DNA of 64,000 nucleotides from Bordetella parapertussis (GCA_945862265.1 CAMAXP010000019.1:1-64000), one strand, 5' to 3'. Shown: positions 34,822 through 44,141, numbered from the stretch's first letter. The notes: generated from the sequence alone by a model not told the origin. A program made the numbers and translations.

Positions 34822-36135
34822 TCAGGAATCCGCGGGCAGCGCTTTCACGGTCACCGGCGGAGCCTCGCCCATCAGGGTGCGCCCGCGCTTATCGGTCGGA
34901 TGCCAACCAACGAGCGCCAGCATCACCATGAACCCGATCACGTAGGCGAGCGCCACGTGCCAGCCATGGCGCACCCAGCGACCCACCGATTTGGCCTCAG
35001 GGTACATGTTCGAGATGGCCACGCCGGCCGAGGAGCCGAACCAGATCATCGAGCCGCCATAGCCGACCGCATAGGCCAGCATGCCCCAGTCGTAGCCGCC
35101 TTGCTTGAGAGCCAGAGCCGTAAGCGGAATGTTGTCGAACACCGCGGAAATGAATCCGAGCGAGAAGGTGGCCTGCCATGAGGCCGGCGGCAGTTTCTCG
35201 ACCGGCATCATCGACGCGCAGGTCACCAGGGCGAGCAGGAACACCGAACCCTTGAACGCATCGGGGAGCAGCTTCCAGTCCGGCTGCCGGAGCGCGGCCG
35301 TGGCGAAAATGGCGACCCACACCGCCACGCCCATGACCGGGAACTGGTCGAGCACCGCCGGGAATTTCAGGTTGGCCACGACGTTGGCGAGGATCGCCGA
35401 AATGAGGATGACGCCCACGATCCAGAGGCGGGTCCAGTCGACCTCGTGGTGGCCCACCTCGTCCTTGAGGATGGGCGCATAGGCGTGCTGTTGGCGCGCC
35501 GCGACGTAGCCGCTGATTGCAAGCGCCACGATGGCCGCCACATACGCGTCCAGCACCATGATCGGGCTCACGCCGTCGATCCACATCATCGTGGTGGTGG
35601 TGTCCCCGACCACGCTGCCGGATCCCCCGGCGTTGGATGCCGCGACGATCGCCGCCAGGTAGCCGATATGCACCTTGCCGCGGAACACCGCCCGCGCCAT
35701 CGTGCCTCCGATCAGCGCCGCGGCGATGTTGTCGAGGAAGGCGGACATGACGAAAACGATCCCGAGCAGCGCGAAGGCGCCTTTCCAGTCGTCGGGCAGG
35801 AAGCGCGGCAGGATCTCCGGTACCTTGCTGCGCTCGAAATGGTTGGAGAGCAGGGCGAAGCCGAGCAGCAGGCCCAGAAGGTTGGTGAGGATGATCCATT
35901 CGTGGGCCATGTGGGTCCCGAGCCCGGCGAGGCCTGGTCCGGCCTTGAAGCCGGTGAACGCCAGCTTGTAAACCGTGATCACCGCTAGACCGGTAAGCGC
36001 GACCTGAAGCACACGATGGTGGAACAGCGCGACGCCGGTGAGCGTAAGGCCGAACAGCACGAATTCCATCGGTACGCCAAATGCGGCACAAGCCACGCCG
36101 ATGGCGACGGCGCCCGCGAACAATGCGACTCCCAT
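34822..36135 (-). CDS. NhaD/ArsB-family ion permease
   Basis: A 437-residue permease of the ion-transporter superfamily, about eleven membrane segments. It starts at 36133-36135 after GGGAGG. SAFLDNIAAALIGGTMAR and FISAVFDNIPLTALALKQGG are the duplicated helix-break segments with D-N, and AASNAGGSGSVVGDTTTTMMW is typical of NhaD Na+/H+ antiporters and citrate-type relatives. The ion is probably Na+ or a carboxylate. It lies next to the terC remnant, beyond which a second permease of the same family runs the other way. Confidence 0.85.
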   Translation of the reverse strand: MGVALFAGAVAIGVACAAFGVPMEFVLFGLTLTGVALFHHRVLQVALTGLAVITVYKLAFTGFKAGPGLAGLGTHMAHEWIILTNLLGLLLGFALLSNHFERSKVPEILPRFLPDDWKGAFALLGIVFVMSAFLDNIAAALIGGTMARAVFRGKVHIGYLAAIVAASNAGGSGSVVGDTTTTMMWIDGVSPIMVLDAYVAAIVALAISGYVAARQQHAYAPILKDEVGHHEVDWTRLWIVGVILISAILANVVANLKFPAVLDQFPVMGVAVWVAIFATAALRQPDWKLLPDAFKGSVFLLALVTCASMMPVEKLPPASWQATFSLGFISAVFDNIPLTALALKQGGYDWGMLAYAVGYGGSMIWFGSSAGVAISNMYPEAKSVGRWVRHGWHVALAYVIGFMVMLALVGWHPTDKRGRTLMGEAPPVTVKALPADS

Positions 36136-36169
36136 TTCGCCTCCCGGTGGATTCCAATCTGGCGATTCT

Positions 36170-36430
36170 ACTGCGCCGCAGCCGCAAATTGAGCATCTCG
36201 ACTGCGACAGAGAATGACATGGCGAAATAGATGTTGCCCTTGGGCACGTGGAAATCCACGGCATCGGCAATAAGCGCCATGCCGATGCGCCGCGCGGTTT
36301 CGCGCCGCTCCGGCGGAGGGCGGTCGACCAGGATGGATATGAATATGATGTTGTCGATGCCGAGCATCGGCTCGAACGCAGTGAGCGTCGCGAATGCGAT
36401 CCGGGCCTGTGGTTCGAGCAGAAGTTCCGC
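36170..36430 (-). pseudogene. terC remnant with large internal deletion
   Basis: The minus strand encodes the first 50 or so residues of a TerC membrane protein (LLLEPQARIAFATLTAFEPM, LGIDNIIFISIL) joined directly to the last 35 residues (HVPKGNIYFAMSFSVAVEML, NLRLRRS). TerC proteins are normally about 230-350 residues, so everything between is missing. Where the initiator would be the codon is GCG at 36428-36430 (AELLLEPQ), and the frame runs on out of phase into the NhaD-like gene. Both ends are recognisable, so the loss is recent. Confidence 0.8.
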
Positions 36431-36491
36431 CCAGCAGTCGCCACATGTGCTTACCCAAAGGTACAATTAGGCATTATCGGGAGAAGAAATC

Positions 36492-37805
36492 ATGGAATTT
36501 TCGCAGTGGTTGGCCGTGGGAATCTTCGCCGTCACGATCCTCGTGGTGGTCACCAACGTGATCGACAGTACGCTCGCCGCGATGATCGGCGTGACGGTGA
36601 TGATCTGGTTTGGCGTGATGAGCGAGGACGACGCGTTCAAGTACGTCGACTGGAACGTGATGGCAATCCTGGTCAGCATCTGGCTGATCGCCGGGTATTT
36701 CGGCAAGTCGGGGGTGCCCAGCTGGCTCTCGGTGCAGGCACTCAAGCTCTCGGGCGGCAGGCCCGGGCTGCTGGTGATGATCCTCACCTTCCTCGCCGGG
36801 GTGATCTCGATGTTCGTCGACAACGTCGTGACCATCCTGATGATGGCCCCGGTCGCGCTGCCCCTGGCGCGCGCCATGAAGATCCCGGCGGTGCCGGTGG
36901 TCCTGATGATCGGCTTCGGCGCCAACTTCATGGGCACCGCGCTGATCATCGGCGACCTGCCGCCGCAGATGCTGCATAGCGTTGCGGGGGCCGAGTTCTA
37001 CGACTTCATCTGGCAGCACGGCCGGCCTTCCTCGTTTCCGATTCTGCTGCTGACCTTCGTGATCACCCTCGCGGTGATGTACGCCTACGCCTTCCGTGGG
37101 CGGCCCCGGGTGACCGACATCGCCGCGCTCGGCATCGACGCGAAGATCGAGAACCCGCTGTTCGCGACGATCGTCGTGGTGTGGTTCCTCGGGACGGTGG
37201 TCGCGATGTCGATGCGCGAGTACATAGGGGTCAAGCTCGGCTTCATCGCGCTCACGGGCGCCATTTCGCTCGTACTTGTGCTGGCGATTCTGGGCGATCG
37301 GGTCAAGGCCGCGAGTTTCGAGGAAATGGTGCAGGAGCTCGACTGGCGGGCGATCTTCTTCTATATCGCCCTGTTCGCGTTGGTCGGGGGTCTGGAGAAG
37401 AGCCATATCCTCGACATGCTCGCCAATGCCATGAAGCCGATATTCGCGCAGAACTACGCGCTCGGCGCGACGATCCTCTACTGGGTGACCATCCCGATCG
37501 TAGGCCTGGTGGAGCACGACGCATATATCCTCACTTTCCTCTACACGATCCGCGACCTGGGCGCGGCGGGAATCGAGCCCTGGCCGCTTTACTGGGTTCT
37601 GCTCTGGGCGGGGACGCTTGGCAGCAACCTGACCGTTGCCGGCGCGCCGGCGCTGTACGTCGCTCTGTCGCTGGCGGAAAAGGAAGAGGGGCGCCGTGTT
37701 TCACTGCGCGAATTCCTCTCATGGAGCGTGCCGTTCACGCTGGTTTGCTCATTCGTCTGCTATGTCCTAGCGATGCTCATCTGGGTCCTGCCCTACGCGA
37801 AATAG
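36492..37805 (+). CDS. SLC13/NhaD-ArsB-type permease
   Basis: A 437-residue inner-membrane permease with about eleven segments, starting at ATG 36492 after GGGAGAAG. It has the family features ISMFVDNVVTILMMAPVALP, GANFMGTALIIGDLPPQ near the middle and VEHDAYILTFLYTIRD in the second half. It is distinct from the other permease 360 bases away, so this is not a recent duplication. The universal stress protein gene follows in the same direction 12 bases later, a pairing also seen with other ion transporters. The transported ion is not evident. Confidence 0.85.
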   Translation: MEFSQWLAVGIFAVTILVVVTNVIDSTLAAMIGVTVMIWFGVMSEDDAFKYVDWNVMAILVSIWLIAGYFGKSGVPSWLSVQALKLSGGRPGLLVMILTFLAGVISMFVDNVVTILMMAPVALPLARAMKIPAVPVVLMIGFGANFMGTALIIGDLPPQMLHSVAGAEFYDFIWQHGRPSSFPILLLTFVITLAVMYAYAFRGRPRVTDIAALGIDAKIENPLFATIVVVWFLGTVVAMSMREYIGVKLGFIALTGAISLVLVLAILGDRVKAASFEEMVQELDWRAIFFYIALFALVGGLEKSHILDMLANAMKPIFAQNYALGATILYWVTIPIVGLVEHDAYILTFLYTIRDLGAAGIEPWPLYWVLLWAGTLGSNLTVAGAPALYVALSLAEKEEGRRVSLREFLSWSVPFTLVCSFVCYVLAMLIWVLPYAK

Positions 37806-37817
37806 GAGATCTCTAAA

Positions 37818-38258
37818 ATGTACAAGCACATACTCATTCCCACCGACGGTTCCAAGCTGAGCGAGGGGGCGGCCGTGGCTGGCGTCAAACTCGCCAAGGA
37901 GCTGGGTGCCAAGGTCACCGGGTTCTATGCTTCGCCGCCAGCGACGCCCATCGAGTACAAGGGGTTGCTATCGTCCTATATCGATCCGCAGGACCACGCC
38001 AAGGTCATTGAAAAGGCGACCCGCAAATATTTGGGGGTCATCGAGCGCGCAGCAAAGGCGGCTGGTGTGCGCTGTGCCACGGCCAGCGCGACGAGCGACT
38101 ATCCGGCCGACGCGATCGTCGCCGCTGCGAAGCGTTTCGGGTACGACCTGATCTTCATCGCTTCCCACGGCCGCCGCGGTTTCCGGGCTTCGAACCTCGG
38201 CACGCAGACGCAGAAAGTGCTCGCGCAATCGAAAGTCCCGGTGCTCATGGATCGCTAG
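37818..38258 (+). CDS. Universal stress protein (UspA family)
   Basis: A 146-residue single-domain Usp. It begins MYKHILIPTDGSKLSEGA with the nucleotide-proximal Asp. The ATP loop is IASHGRRGFRASNLGTQTQK, which fits G-x2-G-x(about 9)-G-T. It is co-transcribed with the permease gene upstream. Confidence 0.93.
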   Translation: MYKHILIPTDGSKLSEGAAVAGVKLAKELGAKVTGFYASPPATPIEYKGLLSSYIDPQDHAKVIEKATRKYLGVIERAAKAAGVRCATASATSDYPADAIVAAAKRFGYDLIFIASHGRRGFRASNLGTQTQKVLAQSKVPVLMDR

Positions 38259-38318
38259 CGGAGGGATGCGCGCATTCTCGGGGGCTATTTCGCGACTCAG
38301 GCGGGATGAGTCGAATTC

Positions 38319-38332
38319 TTGACCATGGTCAA
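38319..38332. promoter_or_regulatory. TTGAC-N4-GTCAA operator, site 3 (tctCBA)
   Basis: Perfect palindrome TTGACCATGGTCAA, 107 bases before the transporter receptor start. Confidence 0.75.
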
Positions 38333-38439
38333 GGCCCCTGTTTTCGAGTGCCAATCACAATCGCACCCTGAGGTGTCAGACTCGTTTTCCGCAGAATAGG
38401 CGCCCGGACAAGTGGACTTCAATGTCAAAAGGAGGCGTC

Positions 38440-39456
38440 ATGAATACCAGTTTCGGGAAGAGTGTTCGGATAGCGACGGGGGCTGTGGCGCTTGCGATTG
38501 CATCCATGGCGCACGCCTGGGAGCCGACCAAGACGGTGGAGTTCATCGTGCCGGCCGGCACCGGCGGCGGGGCCGACCAGATGGCGCGGGTCATCCAGTC
38601 GATCATCGCCAAGCACAGCCTGATGAAGCAGTCGATGGTCGTAGTCAACAGGGCCGGCGGCGCGGGGGCCGAGGGATTCCTCGACGTGAAGGGCGCCAAG
38701 GGCGACCCGCACAAGATCATCATAACGCTGTCCAACCTGTTTACGACGCCGCTGGCCACGGGCGTGCCGTTCAACTGGCGCGACCTCACGCCGGTCCAGA
38801 TGATGGCGCTCGACCAGTTCGTCCTGTGGGTGAACGCCGAGTCGCCTTACAAGACCAGCAAGGACTTCTTCACCGAAGCCAAGGCGAGGGCCGGCGATCA
38901 GTCCAAGCGATTCAAGATGGCCGGGACCGGCTCCAAGCAGGAAGACCAGATCATCACGGTCGCCCTCGAGCAGAAGATGGGCAACAAGTTCACCTACATC
39001 CCGTTCAAGGGCGGCGGCGACGTCGCCGTGCAGCTGGTTGGCAAGCACGTGGACTCCACGGTGAACAACCCGATCGAGGCGGTGGCGCAGTGGCGCGCGG
39101 GGAAACTGCGGCCGCTCTGCGTGTTCGACCCGAAGCGCATGCCCTACAAGGCCAAGGTGACCGACACGCAGTCCTGGGCCGACATTCCGACCTGCAAGGA
39201 GCAGGGCCTGGACGTCGATTACCTGATGCTGCGCGGCATCTTCATGGCGGCGGGCGTGACGCCGGACCAGGTTCAGTACTATCTGGACCTCCTGAAGAAG
39301 GTGCGCGAGACCCCCGAATGGAAGGACTTCATGGAAAAGGGCGCCTTCAACCAGACTGCGCTGAACGGCAAGGAATACGCCGACTGGGTGGCCAAGGAAG
39401 AGGCGCGGCACGTCATGCTCATGAAAGCGGCCGGCTTCATCGCGGGCGGCAAGTAG
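38440..39456 (+). CDS. Tripartite tricarboxylate transporter receptor (TctC type)
   Basis: A 338-residue periplasmic binding protein. ATG 38440 is chosen because AAAGGAGG sits 5 bases before it. The signal peptide is VRIATGAVALAIASMAHAW. The mature start, EPTKTVEFIVPAGTGGGADQ, and PFKGGGDVAVQLVGKHV are family features. It is first in a receptor/small-membrane/large-membrane operon and has its own TTGAC-N4-GTCAA site, shared with the oxalate and formate genes. Oxalate, or another small carboxylate that yields it, is therefore a sensible ligand, but that is an inference. Confidence 0.9.
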   Translation: MNTSFGKSVRIATGAVALAIASMAHAWEPTKTVEFIVPAGTGGGADQMARVIQSIIAKHSLMKQSMVVVNRAGGAGAEGFLDVKGAKGDPHKIIITLSNLFTTPLATGVPFNWRDLTPVQMMALDQFVLWVNAESPYKTSKDFFTEAKARAGDQSKRFKMAGTGSKQEDQIITVALEQKMGNKFTYIPFKGGGDVAVQLVGKHVDSTVNNPIEAVAQWRAGKLRPLCVFDPKRMPYKAKVTDTQSWADIPTCKEQGLDVDYLMLRGIFMAAGVTPDQVQYYLDLLKKVRETPEWKDFMEKGAFNQTALNGKEYADWVAKEEARHVMLMKAAGFIAGGK

Positions 39457-39496
39457 AGCCCGCCCGGCCTGCGCCGGGCGGCTTCCAGGAGAGCGC

Positions 39497-40003
39497 ATGA
39501 CCGAAGGATCCGGCGGCAAGGCCGCAATCAAGACGAGGACCATGGAGATCGCAGTCGCGGCCTTCATCCTCCTGTGCGGTGCGATCGTCATCTTCGACAG
39601 CGCGCGCCTGGGCGCCAAGTGGGGCGAGGACGGGCCGGAGGCGGGGTATTTTCCCTTCTACATCGGGTTGCTCCTCTGTATCGCCAGCGTAGTGAACCTG
39701 CTGAGCGCCCTCGCGGCCGCCCGGCGGGACGCCAGCGACTTCGTCCAGCTCCGGGCGCTCAAGCTCGTCTTCTCAGTGCTGATCCCGACCGCCATTTACG
39801 TCGGCCTGATCAGCCCGCTGGGCCTGTACCTGGCATCGACGGTGTTCATCGCTTTCTTCATGCGCTGGCTGGGCAAGTACGCCTGGTGGATCGTGGCTGC
39901 GGTCAGCATCGGCAACAGCGTCGTGTTCTTCGTCGTATTCGAGGTGTGGTTCAAGATCCCGCTGCCCAAGGGGCCTCTCGAGGCAGCCCTGGGGCTGAAC
40001 TGA
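39497..40003 (+). CDS. Tripartite tricarboxylate transporter small membrane subunit (TctB)
   Basis: A 168-residue protein with four membrane segments (AVAAFILLCGAIVIFDSARL first). GPEAGYFPFYIGLLLCIASV is the typical TctB signature. It lies between the receptor and TctA genes; the stop and the tctA start are one base apart. Confidence 0.93.
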   Translation: MTEGSGGKAAIKTRTMEIAVAAFILLCGAIVIFDSARLGAKWGEDGPEAGYFPFYIGLLLCIASVVNLLSALAAARRDASDFVQLRALKLVFSVLIPTAIYVGLISPLGLYLASTVFIAFFMRWLGKYAWWIVAAVSIGNSVVFFVVFEVWFKIPLPKGPLEAALGLN

Positions 40004-40004
40004 A

Positions 40005-41513
40005 ATGGATGAAATCCAGTCGCTGATGCAGGGCTTCGCGATCGCCCTGTCTTTCAAGAATATCGTACTGATGTTCGCCGGCGTGATTCTGGGCGTGATC
40101 ATCGGCGTGCTGCCGGGCCTGGGGGGCGCCAACGGCGTGGCGATCCTGCTGCCGCTCACGTTCTCGATGGCGCAGAGCCCCGGGGGCACGACGTCGGCGA
40201 TCATCCTGCTGTCGTGCATCTACTGGGGGGCCCTGTTCGGCGGGGCAATCACCTCAATACTTTTCAACATTCCTGGCGAACCCTGGTCGGTTGCGACCAC
40301 GTTCGACGGCTATCCGCTGGCGCAGCAGGGCCGGGCGGGAGAAGCGTTGACCGCGGCGTTCACCTCGTCGTTCGTGGGCGCGCTGGTTGCGGTAGTCATG
40401 ATCACGTTCCTGTCGCCGGTGGTCGCCAAGTTCGCCTTGGAATTCGGACCGCCGGAGTTCTTCGCCGTCTACCTGCTCACCTTCTGTGCGTTCGTCGGCA
40501 TGAGCAAGGAGCCACCGTTCAAGACGATCGCCGCGATGATGCTCGGGTTTGCGCTGGCCGCCGTCGGCACCGACCCGGTCACCGGCACGCTGCGGCTCAC
40601 GTTCGGCCAGACGCACCTGCTCAGCGGATTCGATTTCCTGGTCGCAGTCATCGGGCTGTTCGGTATCGGCGAAATCCTGCTGACGCTCGAGGAAGGCCTC
40701 GAGTTCCGCGGCACGCGGGCGAAGATGAACATGCGCGTGGTGCTCGACACATGGCGGGAGCTGCCCAAATACTGGATGACGTCGCTGCGTTCGTCCGCGG
40801 TGGGCTGCTTCATGGGTATCGTGCCCGGCGGCGCGACGCCGGCGTCGTTCATGAGCTACGGCGTTGCGCGCCGGTTCTCCAAGGATGGCGAAAAATTCGG
40901 CACCGGCATGGTGGAGGGCGTGGTGGCGCCGGAAACCGCGGCCCATGCGGCGGGCACCTCGGCGCTGCTGCCGATGCTGACTCTCGGCGTGCCGGGATCA
41001 CCGACGGCTGCGGTGCTCCTGGGCGGCCTGCTGATCTGGGGCCTGCAGCCGGGACCGCTGCTGTTCGTCGAGCAGAAGGACTTCGTCTGGGGGCTGATCG
41101 CCAGCATGTATCTGGGCAACATCGTGGGTCTGATCGTCGTGCTGACCTGCGTGCCGCTGTTCGCGGCGATCCTGCGCATCCCGTTTGCGATCGTCGCGCC
41201 GGTGATCATGGTGATCTGCGCGATCGGCGCGTTCACCGTTCACAACTCGATCTTCGACGTATGGATGATGATCGTGTTCGGCATTATCGGGTACGTGTTC
41301 AAGAAGCTGAACTATCCGCTGGCGCCGCTGGTGCTCGCGATCGTGCTCGGTGATCGCGCGGAGGCGTCGTTCCGGCAGGCGATGCTGGTGTCGCAGGGAG
41401 ACATGTCGATCTTTTTCTCCACCGCGCTGGTCAGCGGGCTTACCGGACTCGCGCTGTTCCTCCTGCTGTGGCCGGTTGCCAGTGCACTGCGGGCGCGTTT
41501 GAAGGGGCGCTGA
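40005..41513 (+). CDS. Tripartite tricarboxylate transporter large membrane subunit (TctA)
   Basis: A 502-residue permease of about twelve segments. The family signatures VLPGLGGANGVAILLPLTF and GIVPGGATPASFMSYGVARR each hold a Pro-Gly turn in the two halves; GVPGSPTAAVLLGGL completes the pattern. Length is normal. It ends the operon and converges with the Crp/Fnr regulator gene, 26 bases away. Confidence 0.95.
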   Translation: MDEIQSLMQGFAIALSFKNIVLMFAGVILGVIIGVLPGLGGANGVAILLPLTFSMAQSPGGTTSAIILLSCIYWGALFGGAITSILFNIPGEPWSVATTFDGYPLAQQGRAGEALTAAFTSSFVGALVAVVMITFLSPVVAKFALEFGPPEFFAVYLLTFCAFVGMSKEPPFKTIAAMMLGFALAAVGTDPVTGTLRLTFGQTHLLSGFDFLVAVIGLFGIGEILLTLEEGLEFRGTRAKMNMRVVLDTWRELPKYWMTSLRSSAVGCFMGIVPGGATPASFMSYGVARRFSKDGEKFGTGMVEGVVAPETAAHAAGTSALLPMLTLGVPGSPTAAVLLGGLLIWGLQPGPLLFVEQKDFVWGLIASMYLGNIVGLIVVLTCVPLFAAILRIPFAIVAPVIMVICAIGAFTVHNSIFDVWMMIVFGIIGYVFKKLNYPLAPLVLAIVLGDRAEASFRQAMLVSQGDMSIFFSTALVSGLTGLALFLLLWPVASALRARLKGR

Positions 41514-41539
41514 GGCCTGGCAGTGCGCCGTTCCTGCGC

Positions 41540-42154
41540 CTAGTCCTCGACGTTGAGCTTCTGCTTGAGCCTGGAGAGGGTCTCGGGGGTCAGGTTCAGG
41601 TACGCGGCCAGTTCCTTTTTCGGGATCCGGCCGGCCAGTTCTGCGTGCTTTCTCTGGAAACGCAGTAACCGCCCCGGAGCGTCCAGGAGGTGAAGGGTAA
41701 TCGTGTGCGCCATGACCTCAGACATGAGCTTCATGACCTCATATTCAAAGCGCAATTTGACCGCAGGATGGCGCCCCAGGAACTCCACCCATGCGGGCAT
41801 GGGAATCTTCGCGGTGCGGACCTTCGTGACCCCTACGATCGAGTACGGGACAGGGGTTTTTAGTCGCCAGGCGGCATAGGACGTATCCATATCCATCTCG
41901 GCCGCGAACCGCAAAATCATTTCGTGGCCTTCGGGGTTGGAAACAACGCGCTTCAGCATCCCGTCCAGGACGAAAAACTGCTCCATCTCGGTGTCGCCCT
42001 GGCGGACCAGGAGATCGCCCTTTCCGTAATCGACGATGTCGAGCAGCGGCTCGAGCTCCTTCCAGTCAGCGGGAAGCATGTCGCCGAGGATGAGGTTCTG
42101 CTTGAGCTGGAGGCGGACTGTGTTGCTTTGCGGATGATTCTCGATCGAGGCCAT
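41540..42154 (-). CDS. Crp/Fnr-family regulator, probable controller of the oxalate/formate regulon
   Basis: A 204-residue regulator with a cyclic-nucleotide-type beta-roll, a dimer helix and a C-terminal winged helix. The recognition helix TPETLSRLKQKL carries E-x2-S-R, the arrangement that makes Fnr read TTGAT half-sites. There is no cysteine anywhere, so it cannot hold an Fnr 4Fe-4S cluster. The roll lacks the cAMP cassette (FAAEMDMDTSYAAWRLKTPV at that position), so its ligand is something else. It lies between the transporter and oxc, and palindrome site 4 stands 62 bases before its own start. Control of the four TTGAC-N4-GTCAA sites, with autoregulation, is the natural reading. Confidence 0.85.
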   Translation of the reverse strand: MASIENHPQSNTVRLQLKQNLILGDMLPADWKELEPLLDIVDYGKGDLLVRQGDTEMEQFFVLDGMLKRVVSNPEGHEMILRFAAEMDMDTSYAAWRLKTPVPYSIVGVTKVRTAKIPMPAWVEFLGRHPAVKLRFEYEVMKLMSEVMAHTITLHLLDAPGRLLRFQRKHAELAGRIPKKELAAYLNLTPETLSRLKQKLNVED

Positions 42155-42216
42155 TGCGGCTGCGCTGAGGCTGGATTTTGCATTCGAACCAATCTGACAT
42201 TTTAGACGAAAAAAGA

Positions 42217-42230
42217 TTGACCGCAGTCAA
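42217..42230. promoter_or_regulatory. TTGAC-N4-GTCAA operator, site 4 (oxc / regulator)
   Basis: Perfect palindrome TTGACCGCAGTCAA in the divergent gap, 103 bases before oxc and 62 before the Crp/Fnr regulator gene. Confidence 0.8.
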
Positions 42231-42333
42231 GGTTGGCAGGAGGGCGGCTCCCTACCATTACGACCCACGCTTGAAAGCCCGCGGTCCCACGGTGATCCGC
42301 GGGAAAACCTGTAGTACCTCAAAGGAGACCACG

Positions 42334-44082
42334 ATGGGTTCTGTGGAGACGCAAGCCGCGACCGATTCGCAATCACAGGAAGTGACGGATGGCTTCCACC
42401 TGGTGATCGATGCGCTCAAGATCAACGGCATTGACACGATTTTCGGGCTGCCGGGGATTCCGATCACCGACTTCGCACGCAAGGCGCAGGCCGAAGGGAT
42501 GCGCGTCATCTCGTTCCGCCACGAGCAGAACGCGGGCAACGCAGCCGCGATTGCCGGGTTCATGACGCAGAAGCCCGGCATCTGCCTGACCGTATCTGCC
42601 CCGGGCTTCCTCAATGGCCTTACCGCGCTGACCAATGCCACGACCAACTGCTTTCCGATGATCCTCATCAGCGGCTCGAGCGAGCGCGAGATTGTCGATC
42701 TGCAGCAAGGCGATTACGAGGAGATGGACCAGCTGGCCATCGCCAAGCCGTTGTGCAAGGCGGCCTTCCGCGTGCTGCATGCCGAGGACATCGGCGTGGG
42801 CATCGCGCGTGCCATCCGGGCCGCAGTGTCCGGCCGTCCTGGCGGCGTATACCTCGACCTGCCCGCCAAGCTGTTCGGCCAGACCGTCGAAGCGCAGGTG
42901 GGCAAGAATTCGCTGATCAAGGTTGTCGATCCCGCGCCGCGGCAGATTCCGGCACCGGATGCGGTGCAGCGCGCCCTGGACCTGCTCAAGGGCGCCAAGC
43001 GTCCGCTGATCCTGCTGGGCAAGGGGGCTGCGTATGCGCAGGCTGATGAGGACATCCGTGCGCTGGTTGAGCGCACCGGTATTCCCTACCTCCCGATGTC
43101 CATGGCCAAGGGCCTGCTGCCGGACACCCACGACCAGTCCGCCGCGGCGGCGCGCTCTTTCGTCCTCCCAGGCGCGGATGTCGTCCTGCTGATCGGGGCG
43201 CGCCTCAATTGGCTGCTCTCGCATGGCAAGGGCAAGACCTGGGGCGGCAAGGACCACAAGGCCTGGGGTGCCCAGAAGTTCATCCAGATCGACATTTCCC
43301 CGCAGGAGATGGACAGCAACGTCCGGATCGACGCGCCGCTGGTCGGTGATATCGGGTCCTGCGTGGGCGCATTGCTCGCAGGCATCGGATCCGGGTGGGC
43401 GAAGCCGCCGGCCGACTGGCTGGGCGCAATCGAGGAGCGCAAGAGCAAGAACCTCGCGAAGATGGCCGAAACGCTGGCCAAGGACCCGGTGCCGATGAAT
43501 TTCCACAGCGCACTCAACGTCGTGCGCGACATCGTCAAGGCCAACCCGGACGCGGTCCTGGTAAACGAAGGCGCCAACGCGCTCGATTTCACGCGCAGCA
43601 TCGTCGACATGTACAAACCCCGCAAGCGCCTCGACGTGGGCACGTGGGGCATCATGGGCATAGGCATGGGATTCGCGGTCGGAGCGGCGGTCGTCGGACG
43701 CGACCCCGTGATCGCAATAGAGGGAGACAGCGCGTTCGGCTTCTCCGGAATGGAAGTGGAGACCATCTGCCGGTACAACCTGCCGGTCTGCATCGTCATC
43801 ATGAACAACAACGGTGTTTACGGGGGAACCGACAAGAACCCCACGGGCGGTACCGACGTGGCGCCGACGGTGTTCGTGAAGGGCGCGCGCTACGACAAGA
43901 TGATGGAGGCGTTCGGCGGCGTGGGCGTCAACGCCACGACCCCGGCCGAGCTGCGCCGCGCGATGGAAGAGGCGATCCGCTCCAGGAAGCCCACGCTCAT
44001 CAATGCCGTCATCGATGAGACCGCCGGCACGGAAAGCGGCCGCATCACGAGCCTGAACCCGCAAAGCGCGAAGAAGAAGTAG
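42334..44082 (+). CDS. oxc: Oxalyl-CoA decarboxylase
   Basis: A 582-residue thiamine-diphosphate enzyme that turns oxalyl-CoA into formyl-CoA and CO2. It starts at ATG 42334 after AAAGGAGACC. The activating glutamate is in [55 protein letters not shown] and [17 protein letters not shown] are close to the Oxalobacter formigenes enzyme as I recall it. The cofactor motif runs from [13 protein letters not shown] to [12 protein letters not shown]. It pairs with frc downstream, and both depend on site 4. Confidence 0.96.
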   Translation: MGSVETQAATDSQSQEVTDGFHLVIDALKINGIDTIFGLPGIPITDFARKAQAEGMRVISFRHEQNAGNAAAIAGFMTQKPGICLTVSAPGFLNGLTALTNATTNCFPMILISGSSEREIVDLQQGDYEEMDQLAIAKPLCKAAFRVLHAEDIGVGIARAIRAAVSGRPGGVYLDLPAKLFGQTVEAQVGKNSLIKVVDPAPRQIPAPDAVQRALDLLKGAKRPLILLGKGAAYAQADEDIRALVERTGIPYLPMSMAKGLLPDTHDQSAAAARSFVLPGADVVLLIGARLNWLLSHGKGKTWGGKDHKAWGAQKFIQIDISPQEMDSNVRIDAPLVGDIGSCVGALLAGIGSGWAKPPADWLGAIEERKSKNLAKMAETLAKDPVPMNFHSALNVVRDIVKANPDAVLVNEGANALDFTRSIVDMYKPRKRLDVGTWGIMGIGMGFAVGAAVVGRDPVIAIEGDSAFGFSGMEVETICRYNLPVCIVIMNNNGVYGGTDKNPTGGTDVAPTVFVKGARYDKMMEAFGGVGVNATTPAELRRAMEEAIRSRKPTLINAVIDETAGTESGRITSLNPQSAKKK

Positions 44083-44091
44083 TTCGGCAAG

Positions 44092-44132
44092 CCGGGCGGG
44101 GCGGTAGCCTATCGCCTGCCCGGGATTTTTTG
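44092..44132 (+). terminator. Hairpin with T-run between oxc and frc
   Basis: CCGGGC (44092-44097) pairs with GCCCGG (44118-44123), with further GGCG/CGCC pairing inside, followed by GATTTTTTGG just before the frc ribosome site. It may lower transcription into frc. Confidence 0.5.
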
Positions 44133-44141
44133 GAGAACAGA

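Noticed and set aside
34997..36466. A 489-codon minus-strand frame through the NhaD-like gene
   Set aside because: Only its first 90 or so codons are meaningful (the terC remnant). The rest is an out-of-phase reading of the permease gene.
41540..42154. Oxygen-sensing Fnr
   Set aside because: The protein has no cysteine, so the 4Fe-4S sensor cannot form.
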